Assembly: GCA_963821345.1 (NCBI GenBank)
Contig: CAWGDM010000001.1
Coordinates: forward strand, 1,488,001-1,552,000
Length of the DNA stretch: 64,000 nt
From: WHSW01 sp963821345
GTDB taxonomy: Bacteria; Actinomycetota; Thermoleophilia; Solirubrobacterales; 70-9
Direction: 5' to 3'
Below the pieces are notes generated by a model that saw nothing but the letters and a program-made list of their open reading frames with translations, made no database searches and had not been told where the DNA came from. Both the position numbers and the translations under genes were made by a program. Positions 16,159 through 25,339 of this stretch are shown here, one piece after another (positions within the stretch are counted from its first letter, which is position 1; each line of letters starts with the position of its first letter).

Positions 16159-17030
16159 GCCGGGCGCCCCAGGCGACCCCCGGTCGACAGCCAGGAGCCG
16201 ACGGTGATCAACACCAGGCCCAGGAGCGCCCCGGCCCCGGGGTGCTCGTCGAGCGCCAGCGCCCCCAGAATCAGGGCGACAACCGGGGCGACGTAGGTGA
16301 TCACCGACGCCCGCGAGGGCCCGACCATCCCGATCAGGGCGGCGTAGAGGACGAAGGCGACCGCGGTGCAGAAGACGCCGAGCACCGCCAGCGATACGCC
16401 GGCCTGAGCCGAGATCGCGCTGCTGGGCGGGTCGGCGATCGCGACCGGCAGCAGGATCACCGCGGCGATCAGCATCGCTCCCGCCATCGTCACCCGGGGG
16501 TCGACCCCCGTAAGCCCCAGCCTGAGGATCATCGGTCCCGCCGCGTAGCCGACCGCGGCGAGCAGGATCGCCGCGGCGCCGAGCAGCTCGCTGGAGTCGC
16601 CGGCGATGTCGAGCCCGACCAGGGCGACGACGCCGGCAAAGCCGACGAAGAGGCCGACCAGGCGGCTGCCGGTGGGGCGCTCGGAGCGATCGAAGCGCAG
16701 CGCCATCACCGCGATGATCAGCGGCACGCTGGCGATCAGGATCGCGGTCACCGAGGAGTCGACGTGCTGCTCGCCCGCCGCGATCAGCGGCAGCGGGATC
16801 GCGACCTCCGCCACCGCGAACGCCACCACCGGTCCCCAGTGGCCGCGCAGGCTCGGCCACAGCCCGAGGCGCCAGCTGACCGCGGCCAGGATCGCTGCGG
16901 CCAGCGCCACCCGCACCCAGGCGAGGAAGGCTGGGGGGATCCCGTCATCGACCGCGACCTTGATGAAGTAGTACGGGATCCCCCAGAGGACGGAGACCGA
17001 TCCGAAGGCGAGCCAGGCGCGCGAGCTCAA
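16134..17030 (-). CDS. EamA/DMT-family transporter
   Basis: Integral membrane protein of 298 residues with ten predicted helices in two EamA repeats. The first begins at LAFGSVSVLWGIPYYFIKVAV and the second around GVDPRVTMAGAMLIAAVI, with the conserved Pro/Gly-rich LYAALIGMVGPSRASVITYVAPVV segment near the end. Second DMT protein in this window but not close in sequence to the one at 13.2 kb. Substrate unknown. Confidence 0.9.
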   Translation of the reverse strand: MSSRAWLAFGSVSVLWGIPYYFIKVAVDDGIPPAFLAWVRVALAAAILAAVSWRLGLWPSLRGHWGPVVAFAVAEVAIPLPLIAAGEQHVDSSVTAILIASVPLIIAVMALRFDRSERPTGSRLVGLFVGFAGVVALVGLDIAGDSSELLGAAAILLAAVGYAAGPMILRLGLTGVDPRVTMAGAMLIAAVILLPVAIADPPSSAISAQAGVSLAVLGVFCTAVAFVLYAALIGMVGPSRASVITYVAPVVALILGALALDEHPGAGALLGLVLITVGSWLSTGGRLGRPAQARTAVR

Positions 17031-17055
17031 GCCGGCGCCGCCGGCGCCGCCGGCC

Positions 17056-17505
17056 CTAGGTCGCGGTCCAAGCCGTGTTCAGCTTGCAGAGGTCGACCTG
17101 GTCGCCGGACTTGAACACCTTCGTCGTCAGTTTCAGCGAGCCGATCCAGCCGTCGCCAGTGTCCGAGACCTCTCCCTTGAGCTTGGTCTTGGTCTTGAAG
17201 TGGTAGCCGCCGGTGTTGCTCGTGCTCGAGCCCTTGTCGGAGAACCTGCCCGGGTCGGAGCGGTCGAAGTCGGTGTAGGTGCCGGACTTGTTGGTCAGCG
17301 TCCCGCCCTGCTCGCACTCGACCTTCGTCTTGCCGACCTTGAACTTGGTCGCGTTGCCGGCCTGGGCCATCGTCAGCTTCACCTTCACGCCCTCGTCGGT
17401 CGTGCCCGTGAACACGGTGTCGCCCGGCGCCGCGGTTGCGACCCCGCCGCAGAGCACCGCCGCGGCGAAGGCTGCCGCGCCCGCCCGCCTCGAAACCTGC
17501 CTCAT
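17056..17505 (-). CDS. Small secreted protein
   Basis: Protein of 149 residues with a signal peptide (1 to about 26, ending ATAAPGD) and a mature beta-rich domain. The mature part has two cysteines (VECEQGG and VDLCKLN) that may form a disulfide. The start is decided by an ideal ribosome site (AAGGAG five bases upstream). Lies just after the WS/DGAT gene in the same direction, possibly co-transcribed. Resembles many uncharacterised Thermoleophilia secreted proteins; no function assigned. Confidence 0.82.
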   Translation of the reverse strand: MRQVSRRAGAAAFAAAVLCGGVATAAPGDTVFTGTTDEGVKVKLTMAQAGNATKFKVGKTKVECEQGGTLTNKSGTYTDFDRSDPGRFSDKGSSTSNTGGYHFKTKTKLKGEVSDTGDGWIGSLKLTTKVFKSGDQVDLCKLNTAWTAT

Positions 17506-17528
17506 CCGTTCTCCTTTCATCGCCGGCC

Positions 17529-18963
17529 TCATGCCGGCGCCTTTTCGGCCTCGTCGGCCTGGCGCTCTGCGGCCGCGGCCGCCTGCGCCAGCTCGGCGAT
17601 CGAGTCCTCGATTCCCTGCGCGATCTCGGCCACGTCCTCGACCGTGTCGTAGTCGGCCAGCAGCCCGAAGTTGATACCACCGTTGTAGCTCATGATCGCC
17701 ACGAACAGCGCCTGCTCGGGCGGCAGGAAGCCGACCGGGAAGATGTCCTCGAGCTCGCGGCCGAGCACGTAGAGCGGGATCTGCGGCCCGGGCACGTTGG
17801 TGACGACGAGGTTGAACAGCCGGGTCGAGAAGTTGATCCGCGCCGCCTGCGCCAGCAGGGTCGGCGGGGCGAAGTCGTTGAAGCGCGAGATCACCTCGGC
17901 GCCGAGCGCCTGCTTGGACTCCTTGACGCCCTGCATCTCGCGGCGGCAGATCTCGAGCCGCTGGACCGGGTCCTCGACGTAGACCGGGATCGGCCCGCGG
18001 ACGGCGGCGATCTGGTTGCCGAGCTGGCCGTGCTCGTCGGCGCCGCGGATCGAGACCGGGACCTGGCAGCGCAGCTCCAAGCCCTCGGTCCGCACCCCAC
18101 GGGAGTGCAGCCAGCGGCGCAGGGCGCCGGTGACGACCGCGAGCACGACGTCGTTGACGGTCCCGCCGAGCGCCGCCTTGATCCGCTTGAACTGGGCCAG
18201 GTCGCTGCGCACCCACTCGAACCGCCGGTGGGAGCCCACCGGGGTGTTCAACGGCACCTCGGGTGCGGGGTTGGCGAAGTTCCAGCCGACCTCGCCGAGC
18301 GCCTCGACCGCCTCGACCGCCTGTGCCAGGGTCGCCTGCGGGTGCTCGACGGCGCGCTCGATCCGCCGCAGGGCGCGGACCGGGGCGCGGGCGACCTCCT
18401 CGGCGTCCTTGGCCAGCAGCTGGGCGGCCGACGGGGTCGGGCTCGCGACCCAGTCGTCGTCGGTCTCGGCCGGCTCGGGGACCGGCTTGACGTCGAAGAG
18501 GACGGTGGCGATGTCGACCCCGGAGACGCCGTCGACGAGCGCGTGGTGGGTCTTGGTCACGAACGCGAACCGCTTGCGGGTCAGGCCCTGGACCATCCAC
18601 AGCTCCCAGAGCGGCTTCGTGCGGTCGAGCTGCTGGCTGAAGACGCGCGCGGCCATGTTGCGCAGCTGCTCCTCGGAGCCCGGCGACGGCAGCGCCGAGT
18701 GGCGGACGTGGTAGGCGAGGTTGAAGGCCGGGTCGTCGACCCAGAACGGGCGCCCGGTGGGGGCGGGGGGATAGGCGAGCTTCTGGCGGAAGCGCGGCAC
18801 CAGGTGAAGCCGTGACCGAATGTGGTCGAGCAGGTCGTCGTAGCTCGGCGGCGGCCCCTCGAAGATGCAGATCCCGCCGACGTGCATGTGGCTCGCCGAG
18901 CGACTCGTTGGTCAGGAACGAGACGTCGAGCGCCGAGAGCCGGTCCATGTGCCCCTGTGCCAT
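17529..18963 (-). pseudogene. WS/DGAT wax ester synthase/diacylglycerol acyltransferase, frameshifted near residue 26
   Basis: Makes wax esters or triacylglycerol from acyl-CoA. The long frame (17529-18887) has the catalytic HHALVDG motif, the LWELW segment and the C-terminal NVPGPQIPLYVLG block of the family, about 452 residues. The conserved N-terminus (MAQGHMDRLSALDVSFL, start 18963) is present but in another frame; the two join at about 18888, where CCACATG looks like a loss of two bases from a CA repeat. If real, translation from ATG 18887 would lack the first 26 residues; a sequencing indel is at least as likely. Confidence 0.85.
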
Positions 18964-18982
18964 GCGGCCTAACTTACCGCCA

Positions 18983-19892
18983 ATGTGCCGCCTCGCCACC
19001 ATTGCGCTCGCCGCCGCCGTGCTCGGCGCCGGTGCCGGCTGCGGGGGTGGCGGCGACTCGACCACGACCGCCCCGGCGACCGGCTTCGACGCCGATCGGG
19101 CGTTCGCCGATCTGCAGGCGCAGGTCGAGATCGGGCCGCGGCCGCGAGGCTCCGCCGCCGCGCATCAGACCGCCGAGCTGATCGCCTCGCGGATGCGCGA
19201 CGCCGGCCTGGACGGGGTGACGATCCAGGGACCGTGGGAGAACGTGCTCGGCACGATCCCCGGGGACGTGCCGGGGACGGTCGTCGTCGGTGCCCACTAC
19301 GACACCAAGGGCGGCGTCCCGCGCTTCGTCGGCGCCAACGACGGCGCCTCCGGGGTCGCGGTCCTGCTCGAGCTGGCCCGGTCGCTGCCGCCCCGGCTCG
19401 CCGGGCCCTCGGTGCAGCTGGTCGCCTTCGACGGCGAGGAGGCGCGCGGCGACCGCGACTTCGACCGCGACGGCGACCGCGGCAGCCGCCAGTACGTCGC
19501 CTTCGCCCGCGCCGGCGGCGAGCAGGGGACGCCGCCGCTGACCGCGATCCGGGCGATGGTGCTGTTCGACATGGTCGGCGACTGCGACCTGCAGATCCCC
19601 TACGAGCAGAGCTCCGACAAGGGCCTGTACGCGCTGTTCGCGGTCACCGCGGCGCAGCTGTACGGCAACCCGGACCCGTTTCGCTTCAACACCTTCCCGG
19701 TCACCGACGACCACACCCCGTTCCTCGACGCCGGCATCCCCGCGGTCGACCTGATCGACTTCACCTATGGCCCCGGCGCCGCCGCCGGGCGACTACTGGC
19801 ACACGGCCAAGGACACCCTCGACAAGGTCTGCCCGGCGAGTCTGGAGAAGGTCGGCGAGACCGCCCTGCGCGCGATCCCCCAGATCCGCTGA
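18983..19892 (+). pseudogene. M28-family zinc aminopeptidase lipoprotein, frameshifted near the C-terminus
   Basis: Secreted peptidase of about 300 residues. An N-terminal lipobox (AGAGC) follows a hydrophobic segment. The M28 domain has zinc-ligand motifs GAHYDTKGG (His), FVGANDGASG (bridging Asp), FDGEEARG (catalytic and ligand Glu), MVGDC (Asp) and DDHTPF (His). Near 19776-19791 the frame changes; the continuation (GDYWHTAKDTLDKV, typical of M28 ends) runs in the +1-shifted frame to TGA 19890. One extra G in a GC-rich run would explain it. Unshifted, the frame would run on into ispH. Confidence 0.85.
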
Positions 19893-19933
19893 CGCCGGGC
19901 GCCGCTGCCCCTTGCCCCGGCTACCCTTTGCGC

Positions 19934-20905
19934 GTGGCCTCAGCCAGCAAAACCCATGCTCCGAAGCGGATTCGGCTGGCGGCGCCGCGCGGTTACTGCG
20001 CCGGCGTCGATCGCGCCGTGCAGACGGTCGAGCAGGCGCTCGACATGTACGGACCGCCGGTCTACGTGCGCAAGGAGATCGTCCACAACAAGCACGTGGT
20101 CGAGCAGCTCGCCGAGCGGGGCGCGATCTTCGTCGAGGAGGAGACCGAGGTGCCCGAGGGCGCCCTGGTCGTGTTCTCGGCCCACGGCGTCGCCCCGAGC
20201 GTGCACGACAACGCCGCCGCACGCAGCCTGCGGACGATCGACGCCACCTGCCCGCTGGTGACCAAGGTCCACGTCGAGGCGCGCAAGTTCGCCGAGCAGG
20301 GGTACACGATCGTGCTCATCGGCCACGAGGGCCACGAGGAGGTCGAGGGGACGACCGGCGAGGCGCCCGAGAACATCGTCCTGGTCGAGACGGTCGCCGA
20401 CGTCGACGCGCTCGAGCTCGACGATCCCGAGCACGTCGCCTTCATCACCCAGACGACCCTCTCGGTCGACGAGACCGGCGAGATCATCGCCCGCCTGCGC
20501 GAGCGCTTCCCGGCGATCACGGCGCCCAAGTCCGACGACATCTGTTACGCGACCACCAACCGCCAGATCGCGGTCAAGCAGCTCGCCCGCGAGTGCGAGC
20601 TGGTGCTGGTGATCGGCTCGACCAACTCGTCGAACTCCAACCGCCTGGTCGAGGTCGCGCGCGAGCACGGCGCCGCCTCGCACCTGATCGACAACGCCTC
20701 GCAGGTCGACGAGGCCTGGCTCGAGGGCGTCGAGACGGTCGGGATCACCTCCGGCGCCAGCGCCCCCGAGGAGCTGGTCGCCGAGCTGGTCGAGTTCTTC
20801 CGCGCCCGCGGGGCGGACGACGTCTCCGAGCTGCGCGCGATCGACGAGGACGTGCGCTTCATGCTGCCGAAGAAGATCCGCACCGAGCTCGCCGCGCGCG
20901 CCTGA
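19934..20905 (+). CDS. ispH: 4-hydroxy-3-methylbut-2-enyl diphosphate reductase
   Basis: Last enzyme of the MEP isoprenoid pathway: reduces HMBPP to IPP and DMAPP with a [4Fe-4S] cluster. Length 323 residues matches the family. The three cluster cysteines sit in RGYCAG, DATCPLV and DDICYATTNRQ; active-site residues appear in FSAHGV, GHEGHEEVEGT, TQTTLSVDET and the SSNSNRLVE motif. GTG 19934 is chosen because upstream sequence in this frame belongs to the frameshifted M28 gene. Depends on Fe-S supply from the SUF genes. Confidence 0.97.
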   Translation: MASASKTHAPKRIRLAAPRGYCAGVDRAVQTVEQALDMYGPPVYVRKEIVHNKHVVEQLAERGAIFVEEETEVPEGALVVFSAHGVAPSVHDNAAARSLRTIDATCPLVTKVHVEARKFAEQGYTIVLIGHEGHEEVEGTTGEAPENIVLVETVADVDALELDDPEHVAFITQTTLSVDETGEIIARLRERFPAITAPKSDDICYATTNRQIAVKQLARECELVLVIGSTNSSNSNRLVEVAREHGAASHLIDNASQVDEAWLEGVETVGITSGASAPEELVAELVEFFRARGADDVSELRAIDEDVRFMLPKKIRTELAARA

Positions 20906-20912
20906 GCCCGCC

Positions 20913-21365
20913 GTGAGCGAGGCCACCCTCCAGCGGGCCGGCGCGGCGCTCGCGCTGGTCGGGATCGGGATCGCCACCTACATCACGATCGCCGACGCGG
21001 GTGGCGGCGCACCAGCGTGCATCGCCGGCGGACATGGCTGCCAGACGGTCGCCGACAGCTCCTACGCCCACCTCGGCGGGGTCGCGGTCTCGGTGGTCGG
21101 AATCGCCGGGTACCTCGCCCTGCTGGTGGCGATGCTGTTGCCGGGCGACCTCGGCCGGTTCGCCGCGGCCTCGCTCGCCCTGATCGGGTTCGGGTTCAGT
21201 ATGTACCTGACCTATCTGGAGCTCGCGGTTATCGATGCGATCTGCCAATGGTGCGTCGCCAGCGCGTTCGTCGTCACGGCGATATTCGCGCTCAGCGTCG
21301 TTCGATTGATCCGCTTCACCGGGGTCGAGCTTGTCCCTCATGGACGCGGAGCTGACAACCACTAA
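20913..21365 (+). CDS. Vitamin K epoxide reductase (VKOR) family protein
   Basis: Membrane thiol oxidoreductase of 150 residues with four predicted helices. The loop cysteine pair lies in PACIAGGHGCQTV and the active-site CxxC in ICQWCVAS, before the last helix. Bacterial VKOR reoxidises DsbA-like proteins using quinone. The next gene, 18 bases downstream, encodes a DsbA-like thioredoxin-fold protein, so this is a disulfide-forming pair for exported proteins. Confidence 0.93.
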   Translation: MSEATLQRAGAALALVGIGIATYITIADAGGGAPACIAGGHGCQTVADSSYAHLGGVAVSVVGIAGYLALLVAMLLPGDLGRFAAASLALIGFGFSMYLTYLELAVIDAICQWCVASAFVVTAIFALSVVRLIRFTGVELVPHGRGADNH

Positions 21366-21383
21366 CGAGCGGAGGACGCAGGG

Positions 21384-22148
21384 ATGGCAACGAAGAAGGA
21401 ACTCCGCGAGCAGGCGCGCGAGCAGCGGCGCCAGGCCGAGGCCAAGGCGGCTGAGGACGCACGACGCAAGCGCCTGGTCCAGTTCGGGGCGGTGGCGTTC
21501 TTCGCCGCCCTCGTCGTCGTCGGGGTCCTGATCGTTGTCAGCCAATCCGGGTCCGACTCCGGCGGCGACAGCGGCTCGATCGAGGGCGCCGACAGGATCG
21601 CGGCGGAGCTCAAGGGCGTGCCCCAGGACGGGACGACGCTCGGCGACCCGGGGGCCACCGTCTCGATCACCGAGTACGGCGACCTCCAATGCCCGGTGTG
21701 CGCCGCGTTCTCCGAGCAGGTCGTGCCGTCGCTCATCGATCACGAGATCAAGTCCGGCGACGCGCGCATGGAGTTCAAGAACTTCACCATCATCGGGCCG
21801 GACTCCGAGACCGCCGCGAAGGCGTCCCTGGCCGCGGCTGAGCAAGGCCGCTATTGGCAGTTCATCGAGCTCTTCTATGCGAATCAGGGACCCGAGAATT
21901 CCGGCTACGTCACCGACGACTTCCTGACCGCGGTGGCCGAGGGCGCGGGTGTCCCAGAGATCGACAAGTTCAACGCCGATCGCGAGGACCCCGCGCTGGA
22001 CCAGCGGGTCGCGGCGGTGCAGTCCGAGGCGGCCGACCTGGGGCTCAACTCGACGCCCTCGCTCGTCGTCGAAGGGCCAAGCGGGAGCAAGACGCTGGTC
22101 TCACCGACCCTCGCCGAGCTCCAGCAGGCGATCGAAGCGGTTGGCTGA
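21384..22148 (+). CDS. Membrane-anchored DsbA-family thioredoxin-fold protein
   Basis: Protein of 254 residues: charged cytoplasmic N-terminus, one membrane helix (about 35-53), Ser/Gly linker, and a DsbA-type domain (about 75-250) with the CPVC active site in YGDLQCPVCAAFSEQ and the cis-Pro loop at NSTPSLVV. It acts outside the membrane, introducing disulfides, and would be recycled by the VKOR protein encoded just upstream. RBS GGAGGA precedes the ATG. Confidence 0.93.
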   Translation: MATKKELREQAREQRRQAEAKAAEDARRKRLVQFGAVAFFAALVVVGVLIVVSQSGSDSGGDSGSIEGADRIAAELKGVPQDGTTLGDPGATVSITEYGDLQCPVCAAFSEQVVPSLIDHEIKSGDARMEFKNFTIIGPDSETAAKASLAAAEQGRYWQFIELFYANQGPENSGYVTDDFLTAVAEGAGVPEIDKFNADREDPALDQRVAAVQSEAADLGLNSTPSLVVEGPSGSKTLVSPTLAELQQAIEAVG

Positions 22149-22167
22149 GCCGAGGTACCTTGGGGCC

Positions 22168-23118
22168 GTGCACGGTCCCCCCGAACACAACCACGAGCAC
22201 CGCCACGGCCACGGCGTCGACCTCGACCGCGAGGGCTCCAAGCGCGCCCTGAAGCTGGTCCTCGCGCTGACCACGGCGTTCCTGGTCGCCGAGGTGATCG
22301 GCGGGCTGGTCGCCGACAGCCTCGCCCTGCTCGCCGACGCCGGACACATGCTGTCCGACACGCTCGCGCTCGGGGTGGCGCTGTTCGCGGCGTGGCTGGC
22401 CGGGCGCCCCGGCGGGCCGAGTCGCACCTTCGGCTACCGCCGAGCGGAGATCCTCGCCGCGCTGTTCAACGGCGTCACCCTGGTCGCGATCTCGATCTGG
22501 ATCTTCATCGAGGCCGGGATGCGCTTCGGCGACCCGCCCGACGTCGAGGCCGGGCTCATGCTTGCGATCGCGGTCGCTGGCCTGGTCGTCAACGTCGCCG
22601 CCGCGCTGATCCTGCGGCCGCACTCCGGGGAGAGCCTCAACGCCTCGGCGGCGATGCGCCACGTGCTCGCCGACCTGCTCGGCTCGGTGGGAGTGATTCT
22701 CGCCGCGCTGGTCATCCTCGCAACCGGGTGGGAGTACGCCGATCCGCTGGTCAGCGTCGCGATCGGGATTCTGATCCTCGCCAGCTCGTGGGGCATCCTG
22801 CGCGATTCGGTGCGCATCCTGCTCGAGGCGTCCCCAGAGGACATGGAGGTCGAGGACATCGGCCGCGCGATGGCCGCGGTCCCTGGGGTGAAGCAGATCC
22901 ACGACCTGCACGTGTGGACGATCACGTCCGGGTTCCCGGCGCTCGCCGCCCACGTGCTCGTCGACCGCGACACCGATTGCCACGCGACCCGGCGGGACCT
23001 GGAAGCGATGCTGCACGAGCGCTTCGGCCTCGATCACACCACGCTCCAGGTCGACCACGAGGGCGGCGAGCTGCTGCAGATCACAACCACGACGGGACCC
23101 GGCGAAGCCGGCTCATGA
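22168..23118 (+). CDS. CDF-family metal cation efflux transporter (CzcD-like)
   Basis: Membrane transporter of 316 residues from GTG 22168. A His-rich N-terminus (EHNHEHRHGHG) precedes six helices. The two metal-site motifs are DAGHMLSD and HVLADLLG (His-x3-Asp each), and a cytoplasmic C-terminal domain (about 225-310) contains KQIHDLHVWTITSG. This family exports Zn2+, Cd2+ or Co2+ in exchange for protons. Zinc uptake genes lie 7 kb downstream, so it may balance them; no Zur-like box is seen in front of it. Confidence 0.93.
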   Translation: MHGPPEHNHEHRHGHGVDLDREGSKRALKLVLALTTAFLVAEVIGGLVADSLALLADAGHMLSDTLALGVALFAAWLAGRPGGPSRTFGYRRAEILAALFNGVTLVAISIWIFIEAGMRFGDPPDVEAGLMLAIAVAGLVVNVAAALILRPHSGESLNASAAMRHVLADLLGSVGVILAALVILATGWEYADPLVSVAIGILILASSWGILRDSVRILLEASPEDMEVEDIGRAMAAVPGVKQIHDLHVWTITSGFPALAAHVLVDRDTDCHATRRDLEAMLHERFGLDHTTLQVDHEGGELLQITTTTGPGEAGS

Positions 23119-23178
23119 TCCTCAGTCGCGACGGCTACCGGTCACCAACTGTCCCCCACGACGTCGTCGAGCGCTCGA

Positions 23179-23201
23179 TCGCAGGCTCGCTCTGCCTGCG
23201 A
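23179..23201. terminator. Candidate stem-loop between convergent genes
   Basis: Perfect 8-bp inverted repeat (TCGCAGGC/GCCTGCGA) with a 7-base loop in the gap between the CDF transporter and the opposing thioredoxin-like gene. There is no U-run, which is common in high-GC actinobacteria. Position fits a transcription end for either gene. Confidence 0.4.
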
Positions 23202-23234
23202 GGGCGAGCGCGCGATGGCGATCCGCAACCCGGG

Positions 23235-24059
23235 CTAGGGCACGGCGGCCGAGAAGCTGAGCGAATAGATCTCGATCCCCTCGCTGGCCTCGAGGCGCAA
23301 CGAGTGGGACTGGTGGCGGGGATGCTCGGCGAGGTCGTAGAGGCCCGGCGCCCTGACCGCCAGCGAGCGCGCCTCGCCGCCGTCGATCGCGATCCGCAGC
23401 TGGCCGTCACCGGCGACCGAGGCGTGGGCGCCGCCGGCCGCGTAGTCGAGCTCGAGCGCGTCGCCGTTGCCGCCGGGCCGCCAGGGCTCGGTCATCGAGC
23501 CGCCGGGCAGGATCTCCTCGGTCGGCGGCGCGACCAGCGCCCCGGGGGCGTCGGTCGGGCGCAGCGGCGCAAGCGGCTCCGGGGCCTCGAACCCCGGGTC
23601 GAGCTGCGCCAGCTCGGCGGCGATCGCCCGCTCGGTCGCCTCGTATTCCCCCTCGCCGAAGTGCGCCCAGCGCAGCGCCCCGCCCTGGCCCCAGAGGAAC
23701 AGCGACGGCCAGCCGCGGCAGCCGTAGTCGTGCCAGAGGGCGTAGCCGGCGTCGTCGGCGACCGGGTGGCGGAGGCCGAGCCGCTCGAGCGCCGGCGCCA
23801 GCGCCTGGGCCTGCGCGGTGAACCCGAAGCGCGGCGAGTGGACGCCGAGCGTGCTCAGCCCGGCCTCGCGGTAGCGATCGGCCCAGGCGATCGGGTAGGG
23901 CAGGGCGCGGACGCTGTTCAGCTGCGCGAAGTCGAAGAAGTGGACCAGCACCGGGCCGGCGGCGGTCAGCTCGGCGAGCACCGGAGGGCGCTCGGCGTTC
24001 AGCCAGCGCAGCCGCGGCGGCAGCACCGGAGCGGCGATGTTGTCGCGCTCGGGTCGCAA
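23235..24059 (-). CDS. Thioredoxin-like protein with added C-terminal beta domain, no CxxC
   Basis: Protein of 274 residues. The N-terminal half follows a TlpA/AhpC-like thioredoxin fold: strand VLVHFFDFAQLNSVRALPY, then GLSTLGVHSPRFGF, then a Pro-bearing GWPSLFLWGQGG loop. The usual active-site cysteine pair is absent (AQLNSV stands in its place), so classical redox activity is unlikely. The C-terminal 90 residues resemble the galactose-binding-like domain that follows TlpA-like modules in DipZ-type proteins. Cytoplasmic, no signal peptide. Role unknown. Confidence 0.75.
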   Translation of the reverse strand: MRPERDNIAAPVLPPRLRWLNAERPPVLAELTAAGPVLVHFFDFAQLNSVRALPYPIAWADRYREAGLSTLGVHSPRFGFTAQAQALAPALERLGLRHPVADDAGYALWHDYGCRGWPSLFLWGQGGALRWAHFGEGEYEATERAIAAELAQLDPGFEAPEPLAPLRPTDAPGALVAPPTEEILPGGSMTEPWRPGGNGDALELDYAAGGAHASVAGDGQLRIAIDGGEARSLAVRAPGLYDLAEHPRHQSHSLRLEASEGIEIYSLSFSAAVP

Positions 24060-24142
24060 GGGGCGTCGATCCTAGAGCCAGGCGGACCGCCCGTTATGCT
24101 GACTATCCTTCGATCAAGTCGGACACGAAAGGGGATCGAGCG

Positions 24143-24753
24143 GTGCAAGAACGAACCTGGGAGCGGATCGAGCGCAGCAGGCAACGGTGGGACGTGCTCC
24201 GCCATCCCTTCTACCAGCGCTGGTCGGCCGGCGAGCTGACCGCCGACGAGCTGGCTTGCTACTCGGGTCAGTACCGCCACGCCGTCGAGGCGATCGCGAC
24301 GCTCAGCGCCGACGCCGCCGACGCGATCCCCGAGCGCCCCGAACTGCGCCGTCACGCCGCCGAGGAGCTCGGCCACGTGCGCCTCTGGGACGGCTTCGTC
24401 GAGGCAGGCGGGCGGCGACGCAGGCGACGCCGGCGACCGCCGAGACCGCCGAGTGCGTGCGCTCCTGGACCGCCGACGGCCCGGTGGCCGAGAAGCTCGC
24501 GCGCCTGTATGCGATCGAGAGCGGCCAGCCGCCGATCTCGCGCACCAAGCGCGAGGGATTGCTCGACCGCTACGGCTTCGCCGACGGTGCCGGGACCGCC
24601 TACTTCCGCGTCCACGAGACCCGCGACGTCGAGCACGCCGCCGAGGTCCGCGAGCTGATCGCCGAGCTCGGCGCCGAGGCCGACCCCGACGCCCTGGTGG
24701 CGGCCGCAGAGTCGGCGTTCCGGGCCAACTGGCGGCTGCTCGACGGCGTCTGA
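24143..24753 (+). pseudogene. TenA/PqqC-like helical enzyme, frameshifted in the middle
   Basis: Reconstructed length about 203 residues. The first part (from GTG 24143) contains HPFYQRWSAGELT and EELGHVRLWDGFVEA, matching the all-helical TenA/PqqC/CADD group with metal-binding His/Glu residues. Between about 24400 and 24425 the frame changes; the second part, beginning around TAECVRSW and including YAIESGQPPIS, FRVHETRDVEHA and LLDGV, carries the remaining ligand-like His and Glu. A single-base indel in a CG-rich repeat explains it. Family members are di-iron oxidases or thiaminase-like; the exact reaction is unknown. Confidence 0.75.
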
Positions 24754-24759
24754 TCCTGG

Positions 24760-24912
24760 GTGCGCCGGGGCGATCGCCTACTCGGGATCGTGATCGGCGT
24801 CCTGCTCGGGATCGCGATCGTCGCCGTGTTCGTGTTCGTGTTCAGCGGGGACACCGTCGACGCGCCGTCGATTGACAACGGCGCGCCGACCGAACAGCCC
24901 GCTGATCGCTAG
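24760..24912 (+). CDS. Tiny single-span membrane protein
   Basis: From GTG 24760 a 50-residue protein is encoded, starting six bases after the preceding TGA. It has a basic N-terminus, one strong membrane helix (about residues 8-28) and an acidic, Pro-rich tail. Third-position GC bias is strong and the next stop is clean. No function is recognised. It probably forms part of an operon with the TenA-like gene. Confidence 0.6.
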   Translation: MRRGDRLLGIVIGVLLGIAIVAVFVFVFSGDTVDAPSIDNGAPTEQPADR

Positions 24913-24967
24913 GTCGGTACGCGAATTGAGCCGGGCTTTAGCCGGGGTGGGGTAGGGTCCGCCGGCG

Positions 24968-25279
24968 ATGAGCGCCCCCGGAGACCGCAAGGCAGCGTTC
25001 GCCCTCGCCCTGCTGATCGCGGCGGCACTGATTGCCTGCGTCGGCCTGCTCGGCGCCCTGCCCGCGATCTTGGCCTTTGGCGTTCTGGCATGCGGCCGCT
25101 ACCCGGGTGCAGCGCGGCTGGACGCGCTGATCGCCGGGCGGCGGGCCCGCCCGCGGATCAGCCGCGAGCCGGCGGCGCCGCCGCGGCGGATGGTCCCCGT
25201 CCGGCACTCTCGCGGTGGGGGGCTGATCGCCATGTCACTCGCCAAGCGCCCTCCACCGCTACTGACTGCGTCCAGCTGA
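24968..25279 (+). CDS. Small membrane protein
   Basis: Protein of 103 residues with two closely spaced hydrophobic segments near the N-terminus (about 10-27 and 28-42) and a basic, Arg/Pro-rich C-terminal half containing RYPGAARLDALIAGRR. ATG 24968 follows the previous small membrane gene by 55 bases. No known family. The segment after residue 75 is less gene-like but still in frame. Confidence 0.6.
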   Translation: MSAPGDRKAAFALALLIAAALIACVGLLGALPAILAFGVLACGRYPGAARLDALIAGRRARPRISREPAAPPRRMVPVRHSRGGGLIAMSLAKRPPPLLTASS

Positions 25280-25339
25280 GTCGCGCCCCGGCGGGTCCGG
25301 CGGCGCGCTGACCGCAAGACCTTTCGGAAGGAGCGTCAC

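Noticed and set aside
15849..17114. Plus-strand open frame of 421 residues rich in Arg, Gln, Asp and Gly
   Set aside because: Shadow of the ABC permease end and the EamA gene; composition is not protein-like.
18812..20905. One long frame joining an M28 peptidase to IspH
   Set aside because: The junction is a frameshift in the peptidase; the true peptidase end and a separate GTG start for ispH are both visible.
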